Source: Zonotrichia leucophrys gambelii | Lineage: Eukaryota > Chordata > Aves > Passeriformes > Passerellidae | Assembly (NCBI RefSeq): GCF_028769735.1 | Contig: NC_088179.1 | Location: 7,820,001-7,884,000, forward strand | Direction: 5' to 3' | DNA: 64,000 nt | In this document: piece by piece, positions 49,601 to 63,000 of the stretch | How positions within the stretch are numbered: the first letter of the stretch is position 1 | Layout: every line of letters begins with the position of its first letter | Translations under genes and position numbers: made by a program | Notes under the pieces: generated by a model | The model's input: only the letters and a program-made list of their open reading frames with translations | Told to the model about the DNA's origin: nothing | The model's database searches: none

Positions 49601-49916
49601 TTGTTATACATTGTATCTCATTGTATTTAGTACTGAATAAAGACTTTCTCTAAGCAATTTCTATCCCATCAACTACTTGCTCCAAACCAGTAATTATAAA
49701 AAGTCTTTTTGCAGTGCTTTACATTGAACTTCTGACAGTGAAAGATAAAGAAGGAAGTACTTCACAATAGATCCTCAAACTATTGTTTTAGAGTGACCAG
49801 GCAGAGATGGATTTGCCTAACTGACAGCACAAATAATCAAAGTAATGGTTTATAGGAAGGATGGTCTACAGATGTCAAACAGCTTTCCCACTGGAGGAAG
49901 GCAAATATTTCCCAGT

Positions 49917-49932
49917 AAAAAAAAAAAAAAAG
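49917..49932 (+). repeat. poly-A run (A16)
   Basis: Sixteen A residues, the longest homopolymer I noticed in the window. No retroposon body was recognised upstream. Confidence 0.95.
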
Positions 49933-50381
49933 GTGAAAATATTTTATCCAGGAACTTCAGCTATGCTGACTAATAAGACACATTAAAAGATTTAGAACAA
50001 TCAAATAACTCATTTCTATGTAATATTCCTTCAAGTCATATAGTCTGCAAATGTAAAGACAGATCTTTCTAGTACCAATATGTGTTCAAGAGACTGATAC
50101 ACTGGTCTGAAAAATGATTTGCTATCACAACCATTTCCTTCCTATAAAGTCTCAGTGATATCACTTCTATTGCTGAATATGGTTTCTGAAATTCCAGTAT
50201 CTCTCTTGTAATTAGCACTCTGAAACAGCAACCTTTGTCCACATCCATAACTACATGGGAATGTGAGAAATCAAGCTTGGTTACAAGACAATTTTGAAAC
50301 TTACCCAAGAGAAATTAGTGGAGGACAAAAACAGGTCTGGAGATTCAGATCTCATTTATTTATGATCACCCTGCAGATCCT

Positions 50382-50405
50382 AAAAATATATATATTTTTT
50401 TTTTT
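50382..50405. repeat. AT palindrome joined to a T run
   Basis: An 18-bp perfect palindrome of A5-(TA)n-T5 form (50382-50399) runs into a T stretch ending at 50405. AT-only low-complexity sequence. Confidence 0.85.
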
Positions 50406-52392
50406 AAGGAAAAAGAAACCCTAAAACATAATCAAACAAAAAAGGCTTTCTGAGAGTGACCTTTCTCATCTACAAATATTTTATCCCTTAAAATAATTTA
50501 ATTTAAAAATAAATAAATACAGGCATGCACATTGGTAATAAACTGATCACCATAAACAATTAATCTATAGGACAGAATGTATACATGCCTCCCATTGAAT
50601 TGCAGAGCTTCTCCTCCTTAAAGAAAAAAATATGGCACATAGAATCACCATGAAAATATTAATTTTCTTAACCAGTAAAAGCACTAAGTTTTTACTCTTT
50701 CATTTGCTCATTTTCATATGCTACATTTAATTACAATGGAGCTTGAACCACTTATTAGCTTCTGTTGGATATGACCAGTGTGGGAATTCCCAAGAACTGC
50801 CTCAATAAAAATATCCAGTTCAATATTCACATTCAGCAGAGTGCAAAACTCCTCCACACGTGGCTTCTCTTGCTTTGTGAACTGTCACAAGCAGTGCAGC
50901 AGGATGAGGGGGAGCACATCATCCATACATCAACAAACAGAAACTGAAGTGCCAGCTGCTGAACAGAAATCAGGAGCTAAAAGCCACTTGTTGTTATTCC
51001 CTGCACTCAACAGCACAACACAATTATATCATAGGCACAGTTAATTTCAGGCAGCCCAGGTACAGGCTGGCCATCAAATCCCATTCACACCAAGCACTAA
51101 ATTACACCAGGAGACGCCTCAGCACTTTCAATGGCATCATTAGCTAGATAAATGCTGCATAATACAGGCATTACTATTCAAATTTCCCTATAATTTCTAA
51201 AATGAAAAGTGATCACTTCAGGTACTTACTTGAAGCAAAAGTTGTTATGGTTGGCTGTTACTATTACTAGCACCATCACTGCATATATACATATCACTTA
51301 ATTTTAAAAAATGCATATGTACAGCACAAACCTCTTATTTACTTGTTCTAAATGGTCTTTAAATTCCTCATTCAAAAGACAGTTTCCAAACACTTGGCAC
51401 TTCCTTCGTGATAAATATTTTGAAAAGTGGAGATCCACACTTAGGGTCTGAACTTTTACTTAGTGAACCTAATGAGAGTGTTGTCAAAAATGTTAATGGC
51501 AGAAGAATCTGCTTTTTATAAAGCGTTGTCACACAGGCATACTTAAGGAACTTTTGTGTTCCTAGGGACTGAAACTTCAGCTGCAGCAGCGTGCTGCTCG
51601 TGTCTGAGCCCTGAGATTGCTTCCCTATTCCTCCCCTGAGAGTCCCATGGATTTGGTTCAAGCACCATTGAATGTGATGCTGTATTAATTGCCCTGGAGG
51701 GTAGCAAGGCCTTTGAACTGTGGCTGTGAGTGATATTTTGCTATAAGACATGTGTCAGCACTTGCCTGGTTAACTCTAGGGCTGGGTTGTACAGCATGCT
51801 GGGACCAAGTATCTGGAAAACTACTTTGCATCCTAATCTTACATCTGTTTTCTATCATGCTGTGAGATTGACTGGCCATTCTATCAGAGAAGCATCATTC
51901 TGGAATAGACAGTCTAAGTAAAAATATTGCACTGTCAAAGAATATTAAGGACATGCCATCATCTCCTGTAGTTCATAAAACCAGCTGGCAGGAGGAGACT
52001 GAATTAATACAGGGGTTGATGTGCTGTCCTTCCCCTTTGAGAGTAACAGTCTGGGCCCAGCTTGGTTCAGGAGAATCTAAAGTTCAAACAGTTCCACAGT
52101 CCCACTTGTCTCTGTTTGTGGGTATAAATTTTCTGTCACACATGTCCTGATCACACAATCACCCACCACATAATCCATTACCATCACTATGAGAACATCA
52201 CCAAGAGGTCACAGCAGAGCTAAAGCAAGGCAGCCACAGACATGCATGAAAGCCAGAATTGTAGAGTATGAGGAATTTTCAGCAAAGCAGAACAATTTTC
52301 ATGGCTAGATGCATGTATAGAGGATAGAGAAACTTTAACTTGTGGATTTAGTCAGGATTAAGATGTCAATTTTGACTTTCACTGCCTAAATA

Positions 52393-52515
52393 TTTTTTTC
52401 CTATTTTCTCTACCTTTTCCCTTCCTTTTTTCCTGCCTTTCCTTCCTCTCTCCCTCTGCTCTTCCTTATTTCTACACCCCCTACCCACCCCTGTTTCCCT
52501 TCACTTCCTTTCTGA
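52393..52515 (+). repeat. long polypyrimidine tract
   Basis: About 120 bases are almost all C and T, with only scattered single purines. The first part is T-rich; the middle has CCTTCCTCTCTCCCTCTGCT-like units; the end has two C-rich CACCCC-type patches. It terminates in TTTCTGATTCAG at about 52520, so it formally looks like an oversized splice acceptor, but no convincing exon follows. It may be an old expanded CT microsatellite. Confidence 0.88.
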
Positions 52516-52622
52516 TTCAGTCTACTAGGAATTCTCTGACAGAAGAGAGGACTAAACTTGCCCTTGTTATCAAACAAAACCTCTCTTTTTTTCTACAAAA
52601 GAACATGAGCTACACTTTATTC

Positions 52623-52669
52623 CAATAATAATCTCTGCTAATAATAGTATTCAGTAATAATAATTAAAC
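52623..52669 (+). repeat. degenerate (AAT)n run
   Basis: AATAATAAT-type units occur three times with short interruptions. Simple AT-rich repeat. Confidence 0.75.
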
Positions 52670-53600
52670 TCCTTAGTCTAGAAAGCTTACCTGGGATTCA
52701 AGTAAAAAAAGTAACCATAAATTCACAAGATGCGATAAAAATGGTGTCACGTACAAATCTACATATTGACTTGTAAGCAGAAATGTATTATCTAATTTCT
52801 CGCATAAAATAATAAACACTTCCTTGTAATTTATGTAATATTCTAAAATATCAATCAAAAAAAGACATAGTACTTCTACTAAATATTAAAATATATGCTC
52901 TCTTCTTTTTTTCTTTGTTACCTATTTAACCCATCACAGCAGAATATTTAGGTGAAAGAGATGTTGCTGTCTGAAGATGAATGTTTAACAAGGATGTCAA
53001 CCCTAAGATTAAAAAGAGAATTTTTTTTAAATGCAAGGTGAAGTATTTCAGATTTCACATTCTGACAGAATGACATAAAAAAGTACAAAGTATAGCCTTA
53101 GTCTTTTGATCTGGGACAAAGAGCTGTAATTCATGTTGCTGGTAATATGACCTAATGATAGGATAATATTGCTTCAATGCCTGCAGCTTCAACTAGTGGA
53201 GAGAAGTGTAACTTCTCTGGACTTTATTCACGATGAGGACATAATTGTGCCTCTATGAAACAGTACAAGATTTGTGTAGAATCTTTGGTGGAAAGAGAAA
53301 ATACCCCAGACACACTTATAGTTGATGATTAAAAAGGTAAATAATAATCCTTTCCTAAGTAAAATATCTTAAAGCTTACACTCATCTCTTTTGTTAGGGC
53401 CTAGTAAAATCATTGTAGCTGATGGAGAAAACTCCCATTAAAGCCAATGTTGCAGCGGAAGTGAAAAGAATCCCTTTAAGAGTAGCAAGGGTTCATAACA
53501 CAGGACACAGTGTCATTGTGTGTCCTCCCTTAGCCCAGACCCCTGGCTGATGAGGTATTGCCACATATCACCACTCACCTGGTGACTTCCAGAGACTGTC

Positions 53601-53626
53601 TGTCCTTACACAAATGTGTAAGGACA
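53601..53626. repeat. 26-bp near-perfect palindrome
   Basis: TGTCCTTACACA (53601-53612) and TGTGTAAGGACA (53615-53626) are exact inverted copies with only AA between. The arms have mixed composition, so a chance match of 12 bases this close together is unlikely. It could be a dimeric protein site or a cruciform. No known element boundary is recognised. Confidence 0.9.
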
Positions 53627-55159
53627 TTTTCTGTGTCCTAGGGCATTACCTTGTGTCACAGTTGAGACAGCCACAACACACAGAGCTGCACCAGCACACA
53701 AAATCAGAAAGCTGCAAGCATCTGCCCTCCTTGTTCTGTAGCCCAGCCTTTTATCCCCTCCTGTTGCTGCCCTGCCCCTGTGTGCCCTCTGTTCCCTTTG
53801 GTGGTTGCTCAGTACCCCTGGCACTCCATGGCTCATTGCCGTCAGTGCTGCTCACAGCTGTGCCCACTGGGGATGAGGCTCAAACCCATCCCAATCACCA
53901 CAAACTCTGTGCCTACAACCTTGTATATGGTAACAAAGGATAAAGAGCCTTTCTAGAAGACTCTAAATGTGAACTGTCAAACAAGAAAGTTTCTGCACTA
54001 AGTAGGAGTATAGTTTGTAGGGATTTATCAAGATAGCCCATCAGATTGACACTTGACATGTAAATTGAATAGCAAATCTGACAGCTCAAATATTAATGCA
54101 TCCACCTAGCTCTGTCTTACACAGTTACTCCTGCAACAGGCTTTTTGAAAGCACCCTTGATATCCATTTCAAATCTGGCTGATTTTTAAAGCTGACATCG
54201 TATCAACCCAGTTTATTTAGAACTAGCTGTTTAAAGACAGTTCAGTCTGTGATTATTAATTACTGATTCAAGTGACAAGTCATATTTGGTATTCATATTC
54301 CTCATTAGCTTTTAATCAGATGAAAAAAAAATCCTCAACACATGGAATATGTTTGATCATTTCAGCTGAAAGCATTACCATGCTTGTTGGCCAAAGGATG
54401 ACACTGGACTGTCCCTCTCTTGGGTTTGCTTGCTCTGCAAGACATTTTCTCCCATAATAACCTGATATCCAAAGGAGCAAGGAGTTAAGACTTCCAAGTC
54501 AAATACTCGTGCCCATCCAAAAGAAACAGTTCTGCTGTACTGCAAACAATAGAATAGGTCCTTGCAAAGCACATTTACACCTTCATGTGCTGTGAACTGG
54601 GGACTGCAAAAACAGAGATCCTGGCATCCTCCTGGGTGCTGAGAATTTCATTTGCTGCTGGGATCTGCAGGAGCTCCTTGCAGAACCAGCTCTGCATTTT
54701 GGAACACAGGGTTGCAGAATAGGTAAGAGCTCTCTGGTAGAGTGAGATTTCTGGGCTGCATGTGGCCTGGATACCTCTGAGTTCTGTTCTTACTATCCTT
54801 TAAAACAGGCTAAATGCTCGCTGGGAGAATGGAAACACCACTGCTCTTAAATATGCCTTGTAAATAGTAGGCTAAGGGAGACAAAAAATGGAGTACATAG
54901 CTGTTCTGCGTAACAGGAATGACGCTGGCCTTCTTTAAGAATAGTATTTACATTTATCATCCAACTGGACAAAAAAATTAATAATGTAACCATCACCTTC
55001 TTTTCCCAGATCAGGTCTTGAGTTCTGTCTTTAAAAAAAATTTGACACCTATCTCAGACTCACTCTTCCATTTTTAAAATACAAATTCACAGAATCACTA
55101 TCCAGTAGTCATTTGAGAGATGTAATGATAAATAAAAATAGCTCCCACTAATCTCACTA

Positions 55160-55209
55160 ATAACTCTGAAGTCTCTTCCAACTTAAGTCATTCCTTTGAT
55201 TCTATGATG
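55160..55209 (+). mobile_element. CR1 LINE terminal 3' tail
   Basis: CTCTGAAGTCTCTTCCAAC (55164-55182), then TTAAGTCATTCCTTTGATTC and TATGATG, match the last about 45 bases of avian CR1 (consensus GGTCCCTTCCAACCCAAACCATTCTATGATTCTATGAT). The terminal GATTCTATGAT is almost intact. Sequence further upstream is too diverged to assign. The fragment is short but sits at the characteristic CR1 end. Confidence 0.65.
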
Positions 55210-57852
55210 CTAATTGCATGAGACCTTTATTTTCAAGTTTTCTGTTTATGTATTTCAGTTCTCCGATTCATTTCATATCCAGGCCATACATTATAATAAA
55301 AAATATATTGCTTTTGATTTTAGAAATAATCTCTTTTCCCAATCCTTCATGTCATTTACCAAATTATTCCATTGGTTCCTTAAGAGATCTTCCTATGCAA
55401 ACCAAAGAAACGTAGACAGGAGAAAAAAAAATCTGGCCAATCCCATTTTGGTTTACCTTAAAAATAACTGGAAGATACATAAAGAGACAATGTAAATGTA
55501 GAGAATGATATTTTAGGAGATCACTACATCTTTCACACATAATCTAATGCCAGGACACAGGAAAACAGCAGAAACAAACTTTAGGAATGCTGAAACACAA
55601 ACAGGCCCTGCAAACCTGCTGACATGGATCAAGGTCTGGCAGATCAGTGTGATCTAGCTCAGGCCAAGCACATGTCCTCAGTTACAATAATAATTAGAAA
55701 CTAAATGTAATGAATTATTTGTGACCAAAAAATTAGGTTACTGGTACTAAATTTTGGCCACAAAATAATCTGTTTCATGTACAACAACCTCACTCCTTCT
55801 ATTAAAAAAGATAGGTTACAACTACTAGAAACCACTTTTCTCAGAGAGGGGGATATGATTTCCTTTTTCAGCAGTAGATATTGGTCATTCTAACAAATAC
55901 ATTCACAAAATATATTCACAAAACAAATGTAAGTTTGATCTGCAGCAGGTACAAGTATCTACCCCTAGTTACAGTAGATGTTAGCTTCTGCCTTTTAAAT
56001 CAAGAACTTCTGATGTTCCTACACTAAGATTTCAATGGAGCTGGACTCCAAGTGTTCTGCCACATCTGCTGCTTTCCCTCTCTCACACCTTGCTCCTGTT
56101 TCTACCCAGTCTGCTTCCTCTCCTGTTTTTTACAGGAGCTTTCTTTTGCTGCTTGAGTAAATACAAGTATTCATCTGGCAGAACCAAACTGGCTGTGAAT
56201 TTTCATTCCAGTTAATTCAGTTTAATCTCTCTTAAAGGAGGAAAGGTTGGTGGCAAAGTTTACATCTTACCCTAAGGAAAATGGGGGGAGGAATATCTCC
56301 ACCTTTCCAGTTTTGGTTGATTGATTCCCCTTTCCCATCATGGCCATGGGGAAGGGCCCTGCCCTCCTGTGTGCCCAGACCATATGGCTGAAAGGAGGGA
56401 GATAACTGCTCACAGCAGAGAAGCAGCAGGCAGTGCCTGAAAGACACAAAAAGGAGAAGCAAAAACCCCAAATATCAGCCAAGGAAAAAAATGTGCCAAC
56501 AAGCTTGAAAGCCCCAGGATCATTATTTAGAAGAATACAGTATCTAAGATAAGTAGAAAAATAAAATAATTAATATGTTATAAAAGCATTGGGAAGAATG
56601 AGATACATCTTAAATTACTTGGCTGGATTAGCAGATAGGAGTAGAATTCTACTATTTTTTTTTCTGATGATATGGTAAATTTTGATGACAGTGGAAAATA
56701 TTGTCAAAAAATTATTCTTTTTGTTTCAATATCCATATTTGAAAAGATGATCTGAGTGCTGCTACCTCATACCAGGCTGTCCAGCAAGGCCTAGGCAAAT
56801 ATTTTATGTCTCCTGTAAAACTCTATCTGAAACAGGGAAAAATAAAAAATAAACTTGAATTTCAGGGTTTACTCTATTTTGTGTGTACTTACAACTTATT
56901 AAGAAGTAGCACCAGATTCTGGGCTAAAGGTTCTCAACAACCTTCAGAAAGTGTCCTAATGAAAATATTCTAATCTCATCCTCCCCTAAACCTTGCCATT
57001 GTTGAAGGCCACAGAAAGTCAATGTCATACACATTTATCCACATTTTGAATATAAACACAGTCAGAACCATTGGGACCCTGACAAATATAACTAGTGAGA
57101 CATTTCTCATGCTTTATCCTGATTTTGTGGTGCCTGTGACTCATAAGTACCAAACTACTCTTCTTCTATCCAATCAAGCACAGTAAATCTTCCTGCTTGA
57201 GGGAGACACAACACAAGAGGAACACAACACAAAACAATAATTTTAATACCACTAACCTAATTTAGAGTGTTTAGGAACACTTCACGGGCCCCTTGTAGTG
57301 TTTTCATCTCAACTATTACGTGTTCTGGTACAAAGACAAGTTCTTTTCACCACAACTTCTGCTTTTTAACACTCCATTTAAAACAAGCTCCTTAGGGATT
57401 TTGGGAAGAGCCTGCAACTGTCTGCTCACCCTAATCCAGCTCAGCAAGATGCTCCAGCATGCAGCCAGGCACAGGAACCAGTCCTGGGGGCTTCCTTTGG
57501 GTACCAAGGCACAGCAGAATCCAACCATGGATCTCCTCTGGCCCTGGGGCTGTGGCCCTACCTGTCCTGAGAAGGGAAACAGCACCCACTCTGCAAATGG
57601 TGAGCTCCTAAAGATGCACACCAGCTGTAGGTGCCTTTGAAATTCACAATGGGGGCTGGTAACTGCAGAAACAAAAGGATTTATAAAGTCTACCTCATTT
57701 GTCACTTGTTATTATTGTCATTTTCAAAGGTTCAGTCTTGCAATGCAGCCAGTTCAATACAGCACACCTGAAAACAAGCACAATAAAATGAACAATATCC
57801 TTTTAAAGTTGAAAAGTATATGAGTTTATCCTTCTGTTCTTTTTGCTTTCAG

Positions 57853-57918
57853 CCTGAAGCAAGTACAAGAAAAAGACCATTTTCCCCAGTAGTAGCAGAA
57901 AATTCAGAGGCAACTTGA
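57853..57918 (+). other. weak candidate terminal coding exon
   Basis: A pyrimidine-rich tract from about 57822 ends TTGCTTTCAG at 57852, a strong 3' splice acceptor. The next 21 codons, in the frame starting immediately after AG, read as a hydrophilic peptide (PEASTRKRPFSPVVAENSEA then T) ending in TGA at 57916-57918. The composition looks protein-like, but 21 open codons are easily reached by chance. No family match is recognised, and no upstream exon was found. Confidence 0.15.
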
Positions 57919-60006
57919 TTTCACAGGGCTTCTGGACTGTATCTGACTGCCATTCTAAACCTCAAGATTTATGTCTATAAACTGCTTTAAAAGCTGTTCC
58001 AATCACTGTCATCAAAGCAAGAATGTCAGCTAATAGATTGGTCTGAGCTGGAGATACCTGTACATTGAATTTATAATTTGTAAAATCCTGTATCTATTCT
58101 TTGTATCCAAGATAAATTGCTAAGAGCCTGCTACAAATGCCCATTAATGCAGCATACACAAACTGCCTCTTGTTAAAGGGCAAGGCTTCACACTGCCTGA
58201 CACAATTCTACTCTACAGTAGAAATCTCAATGAAACAAGAATTCATACTGAATTCACCTGCAGTGATGCAGATTAAAGTGTGTGTACACTGTGCTGTGGG
58301 CAAATGCAAGCTTTGCCTCACCTATCCTGCAAGGCAAAAGCCATTAATTAGCCACTGATTAGATAGAATTAATAGAGCCTGACTGCTTTGCCTAATATAT
58401 TAACTTATGTCTGACCTATTCCACAACACACTTGGTCTGAAGCTGAGACAAGCAGGGCACAAGACATAACCAGGCACCGAAAAAAAATTATTATCTATAT
58501 TTTACAGATATATAGCACCCTTCAAGGGCAGCTGTTTAGCCAAATGCAGAGTGTACCAGCATAGGAAACTTAATTGTAGTGCAAGAAAACAGTGGTGAAA
58601 TTCCTGTCTGGGAAGAGGGTCTCTCATTTATCAATCAACATGTATTGATATCAGACATGAAAGTTTAACCAGATGATTAGAATAAAAGACAAGATTTTCT
58701 TAAGAAGAATTAAATCATAGATCATTAAAATAATGAATTAGGAAAAGTTTTGCAGTCAACTCAACAGCTTGGATACAAAATTCTTTACAGCAATGTATTG
58801 GGAAAAAAACCTCAAACTTCTCTTGTGCCATGTTCTCCAGACCTAAGAGTCAAATGTCTGGATCAAGGAAAGAGATCGAGGCAAGTACAGAATTCATTTT
58901 GTGAGGATCAAAGAGTAGAATTGGTACTTGAAATGGAAAAAGAAAATATTTGTAAAATACCATCTTTCTGAGTTTGGAACACTGCCTATGAAAGTTGTGA
59001 TGTCCTTCACTTTGACTTTCTTTCTTACCAAAAGTACATTACTTATGATCAAATGTCAGATTGACATAACCAACTTGTGCTGATCTGCCAATATTACCAG
59101 CTTTTCTGATCTGATAAGATGTTCATTTCAAAAATACTTTACTTTATCAAAGAAAGATGAAGGTCTCCACGTCCTTTCACCATGCTATTTAACACTGAAC
59201 ATGCCCATGAATTTTTCAATATTGTTTCACTCTAAAGGCTGCTTTTCTCTCAAGATACAAAGATACCACATTTTTAAAAGAGAGATTTTACTTATTTGGT
59301 GATTTTTATTAATTTCAACCTGTTTTTTTTAATAAGAATGAAAATACTCACAGTAGTTCACTTTGTTATTCCTTAAAATATTTTCACGTCATTAGATGGC
59401 TTGCAAATACATATGAAAATACTGATGAAAGAACTTGACATTTTAAATTATCAATCTACCAGCTAATACACTAGAATTAAATTTTGACTAGGTTCAAGTC
59501 ACCAGTAAAAGGGTCACTCTGCTTCCTTAGTCAAGAGGAGAATGAGTGACCCTCACTCATCTCTCCATCCAGTTTAAGTCTACAGAAGAACATACTATTC
59601 CCCCAGGGCAATGTGATAAAGCAGCTCATCATGGAGAGGAGAGCCTAGAAGATTTATTATTTAAAAAAAAATAAAGAAAGAAAAGGCAAAAAAGGCATAT
59701 CCTTGAAAAATGTGAAATAGAAAAATATGAAATACAACCTCTGGGAAATCTATGTGCCTACACAGTGTGTGGTTCTGTTGCTCATAACTCAGAAGTAAAA
59801 GCCAGAGACAACAGGAAGATAAGTAATTTTAATAAAGACAGCTTTAGAAAGCTCCCATTTCCTCAGCCTTGTTTGCAGCTGGTGCCCATGGGCAGAGCTG
59901 AAGGCAGTGAGTGTGCCAGCAGGAATCAGCACTAAAGCCAGTGGGGATCAGCCACAGGCAGGATGAACCAGAGATGTGTAACATGGTGCTGAGCTTGCTT
60001 TTAATG

Positions 60007-60020
60007 GATAGATAGATAGA
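60007..60020 (+). repeat. short (GATA)n run
   Basis: Three and a half GATA units. A minimal microsatellite that may vary between individuals. Confidence 0.85.
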
Positions 60021-63000
60021 AAAACAGACTAGAGGAAAAAGTTTTAAGTTTTCCAAAGGTTACATGGAAATACAGCAAATCTCTGGGTTCCTAGTTTTGA
60101 ACCTAAAAATATCTAATAATTTCCAATTACACTAAAGCTATCTAAAAATCACATAATCTGTGTACAAGGTCTGCAAAAAGATGCTGGGATGACACAGATT
60201 TATTTTGTCATGAGCCAAAACTGATTAGCTATCCTGCAAAACAAAAAGCAAATCCAGTAACCCACCTGTCTTTCCTACCAGCTCTGTGCTCACCAAAATC
60301 TTTCAATAAATGACATCTCTACCCAAGAAACTAAAGCAGATTTGATGAAAAGCAAACAGGAACTCTGGAGTTATTGCAGGCTGTTGTTTATTTTACTCTG
60401 CTGCAGGCAGGCTTTGTTAGCAGCACTCCCCAGCCCTCCTGGAGAATGCAGACCCTGAGCTGTTCTCCATGAGCACAGGCTGGGGCTGACCACAGCCTGC
60501 TTGTGTCCCACTGCATCCTAAATGCAACCTGGAGTTTGTGAGAGGCACACACAGAGTACAGACAGGCTGTAAATGAACTGCTCCCTCCCAGCCAATTCCA
60601 CATCTCTAAGGCAAGAGCAGCTCCTCTCTTAGCAGGAACTAATCAACAGCCAGAGAGAAAAGCCATGAAGCATTTTAATCAATGGCATCAGGGCTTATAA
60701 TTACTGTGACTGGCTGCTTTAGGTTTCTAGAGACAGGTGATATAATTTTCTGGAAAAGGCTGAGTGTGCAGGTGTTCAGAAAATATGAATACATTTTTAA
60801 GATACATTCAAATATTTATAAATTTTAAATACATAAATGCAGTCCAACAATACTACATTTCCAGGACATAAAGTGTCTAATAAAAAAAGACAAATACTTA
60901 CGAGGAAAACTCCTCAAATTAAAATACTGAATTTTTTATCAGCTTCTCTATTTTCTATAAGATGATACTGATTCTAAATTAATTTTCTTTCAATCATGCC
61001 AAGTAATTACAGCTTCCCTTTTAAAATTACTTTCCAATGACTATTTCAGTTAATTCAAGAAAAATTTTAAGTGTGTATTTTGGGGAAATAGTTTTGGTTT
61101 TTATTTTATTATTTCTGATTATGCGTAACAATGAAAAAAATTACACAGATTCCTTTTTTTGTTATCTCTAATACTCAGAATTATTTGTTATTGCAAAATA
61201 TAGAACAGCAGTTTTGAAAGAATTAATTTTTTTACTACTAGAGACAAAGGCATATTATTCCTCACTGTGGAATTGCCAGTAATATTTTTTTTTCAAATTT
61301 CAATGTTGCATTAAAAACACTGCACTAAAGGGCTAAGGCTCTGCAAGCAGAAATCTTGTTATATTCCTTTCATATGTAAGGACTCATAACCAAAAGTGCA
61401 GCTTCACATAAAGCAATCAGATTTCGAGGACCTCACTCTAATATTAATTTGCCATTGTATTGGAAATTAATTACTATGTAATTAGAATGACAGAAAATGC
61501 AAATTGGATTTCTCAACACTATCAACAGCTGTTTGAAATGACATTTATTTTAAAATGCAGGAAAAACAGAAATGCTACTTCACAAACTATGTGGCATTGA
61601 ATTTGTGAGCTCTCTATCAAACCCTAAGTGAAGCTTCTGCTCTTTACACAAGATGCCCTGTAGAACAGATAAAATCCTGAATTTGCAGCCTGACCAACAC
61701 AGTTCTTTCCCCCAACTCCTGCTAAGCAAGCAAGGACATGCAAGAGAAGCATGTCTGAAAAATGCCAGCACTCACGACCCCCTCCGTGCTCAGAAATTAT
61801 CAGAAATATCTGCCACAGGGAAGCACAGAGCTAATGAAAACAAAAATGAATTGAACCTCAAGGATAATGATAGCTCAATGTCTAATTATCTGAGATGAAT
61901 TTTTGATGACACCTCCTCCGGCCAATTAGTTTGCCAGTCACCAAACAGTGCTTTTGGCAAGGAGGGTTAAACAGAAGGCTGGAAAAATAACAAGAGAAAA
62001 TAGGGTTGGAAATGCCCAGTTCTTTAGCCACTTCTCTCCGTGGCAGAGGCAGGCTCTGTGGGTGCCAAAGGAGTTAAAACAGGTTTAAATCAAGGGGGAA
62101 GAGAAGAGGATTACCAGACTGGGAAACCTCCCACAGCATCCAGAGCAAAACCCGGTCTGGGGGAGATCTGCAGCCTCTGCCCATGGCCCAGAACATCAGT
62201 GCCACACTGCTGCTCCTCCTGCTGTGCCCAAGGCTGGGGACAATACCCTGGGAGCCCTCTGCTCCTGGGTACCCCTCAGTGGGCACTGCACAGCCCCAAC
62301 ACAGCCCCAGGGCTCTGTACATCCTGGGATGGGCACGTCCCTGTCACACCACCCTCACACTGGTCTCAGACTTTGGCCAGAAAAAGATGAAAGGAAATCA
62401 CTTTGGCTGCTGGTCAGCAATAAAATAAAAAGTAACTATAAAACAGTAGAAACTAGACATATGAAAGACCTTCACATATATAAATCAGCATAGCTCCATT
62501 AAATTCCTCCTTAACAATCCCAAATGCCAGCACGAACATCAGTCAGAATCTAACTTGCACAGCCCTCCCAGGCATTCAGGAAACCATGTGGCAACAGCAT
62601 TAGTTCACTATTAGAAACCTTCTTCTTGTGCTGGAGAAATAGCTGGAAAAACGTGAAAAGGCAGCTGCTGGAAAGCACTGATAGGACTTTCACTAACTCA
62701 GATTTAAAAACGTGATTGGGGTAGAACAGTTCTTGTGCACTAAAGAACCATTCCAGAAGATGGAAGAAGGGAGAAAGACAAGCAAACAAAAAAAAAGTAG
62801 AAGCGTTTTTCCTTGCTTTTTCTTCTTTTTTTTTGAATTTTACAAGCTTGCAAAAGCAAATGCCAGGTTTTTGATGTAGAGCCAGATAGACAATCTTTTT
62901 AACCAGAGCCAGCATTCACCATAATGAAAAAATATCCAGCAGAACCTTGTATCTTGTCATTTTCAATAATCCTACTACATCCTACCAGGATTATTTTTTC

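Larger units (their letters stand above)
41481..52392. other. gene-free unique sequence
   Basis: No gene could be supported. The block holds a 23-bp near-perfect palindrome (44499-44521), a 34-bp tandem duplication (46302-46369), an imperfect palindrome (46587-46613), a poly-A run (49917-49932), an AT palindrome plus T run (50382-50405) and ordinary AT-rich sequence. Frames of 127 codons (51368-51751, minus) or less show no recognised family features. GC-richer patches at 45740-45900 and 46850-47000 are not CpG islands. Confidence 0.65.
52516..55159. other. gene-free unique sequence
   Basis: No gene was recognised. The block contains an irregular AAT run (52623-52669), a 26-bp near-perfect palindrome (53601-53626) and a GC-richer patch (53500-53900) with frames on both strands that look like composition effects. 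Confidence 0.65.

Noticed and set aside
51368..51751. 127-codon minus-strand frame
   Set aside because: No motif, signal peptide or repeat recognised. It lacks good splice sites and is probably accidental.
55087..55110. CACAGAATCAC string, possible minus-strand CR1 tail
   Set aside because: Only about 11 bases fit the inverted CR1 terminus, and the following sequence does not continue the consensus.
56640..56653. 14-bp palindrome AGTAGAATTCTACT
   Set aside because: Seven-base arms are expected several times by chance.
61468..61484. TAATTAC/GTAATTA inverted repeat
   Set aside because: AT-rich 7-bp arms in an AT-rich stretch are expected by chance.
62040..62400. GC-rich patch considered as a CpG-island promoter
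   Set aside because: Very few CpG dinucleotides and no associated gene start. It looks like ordinary CpG-depleted GC-rich sequence.
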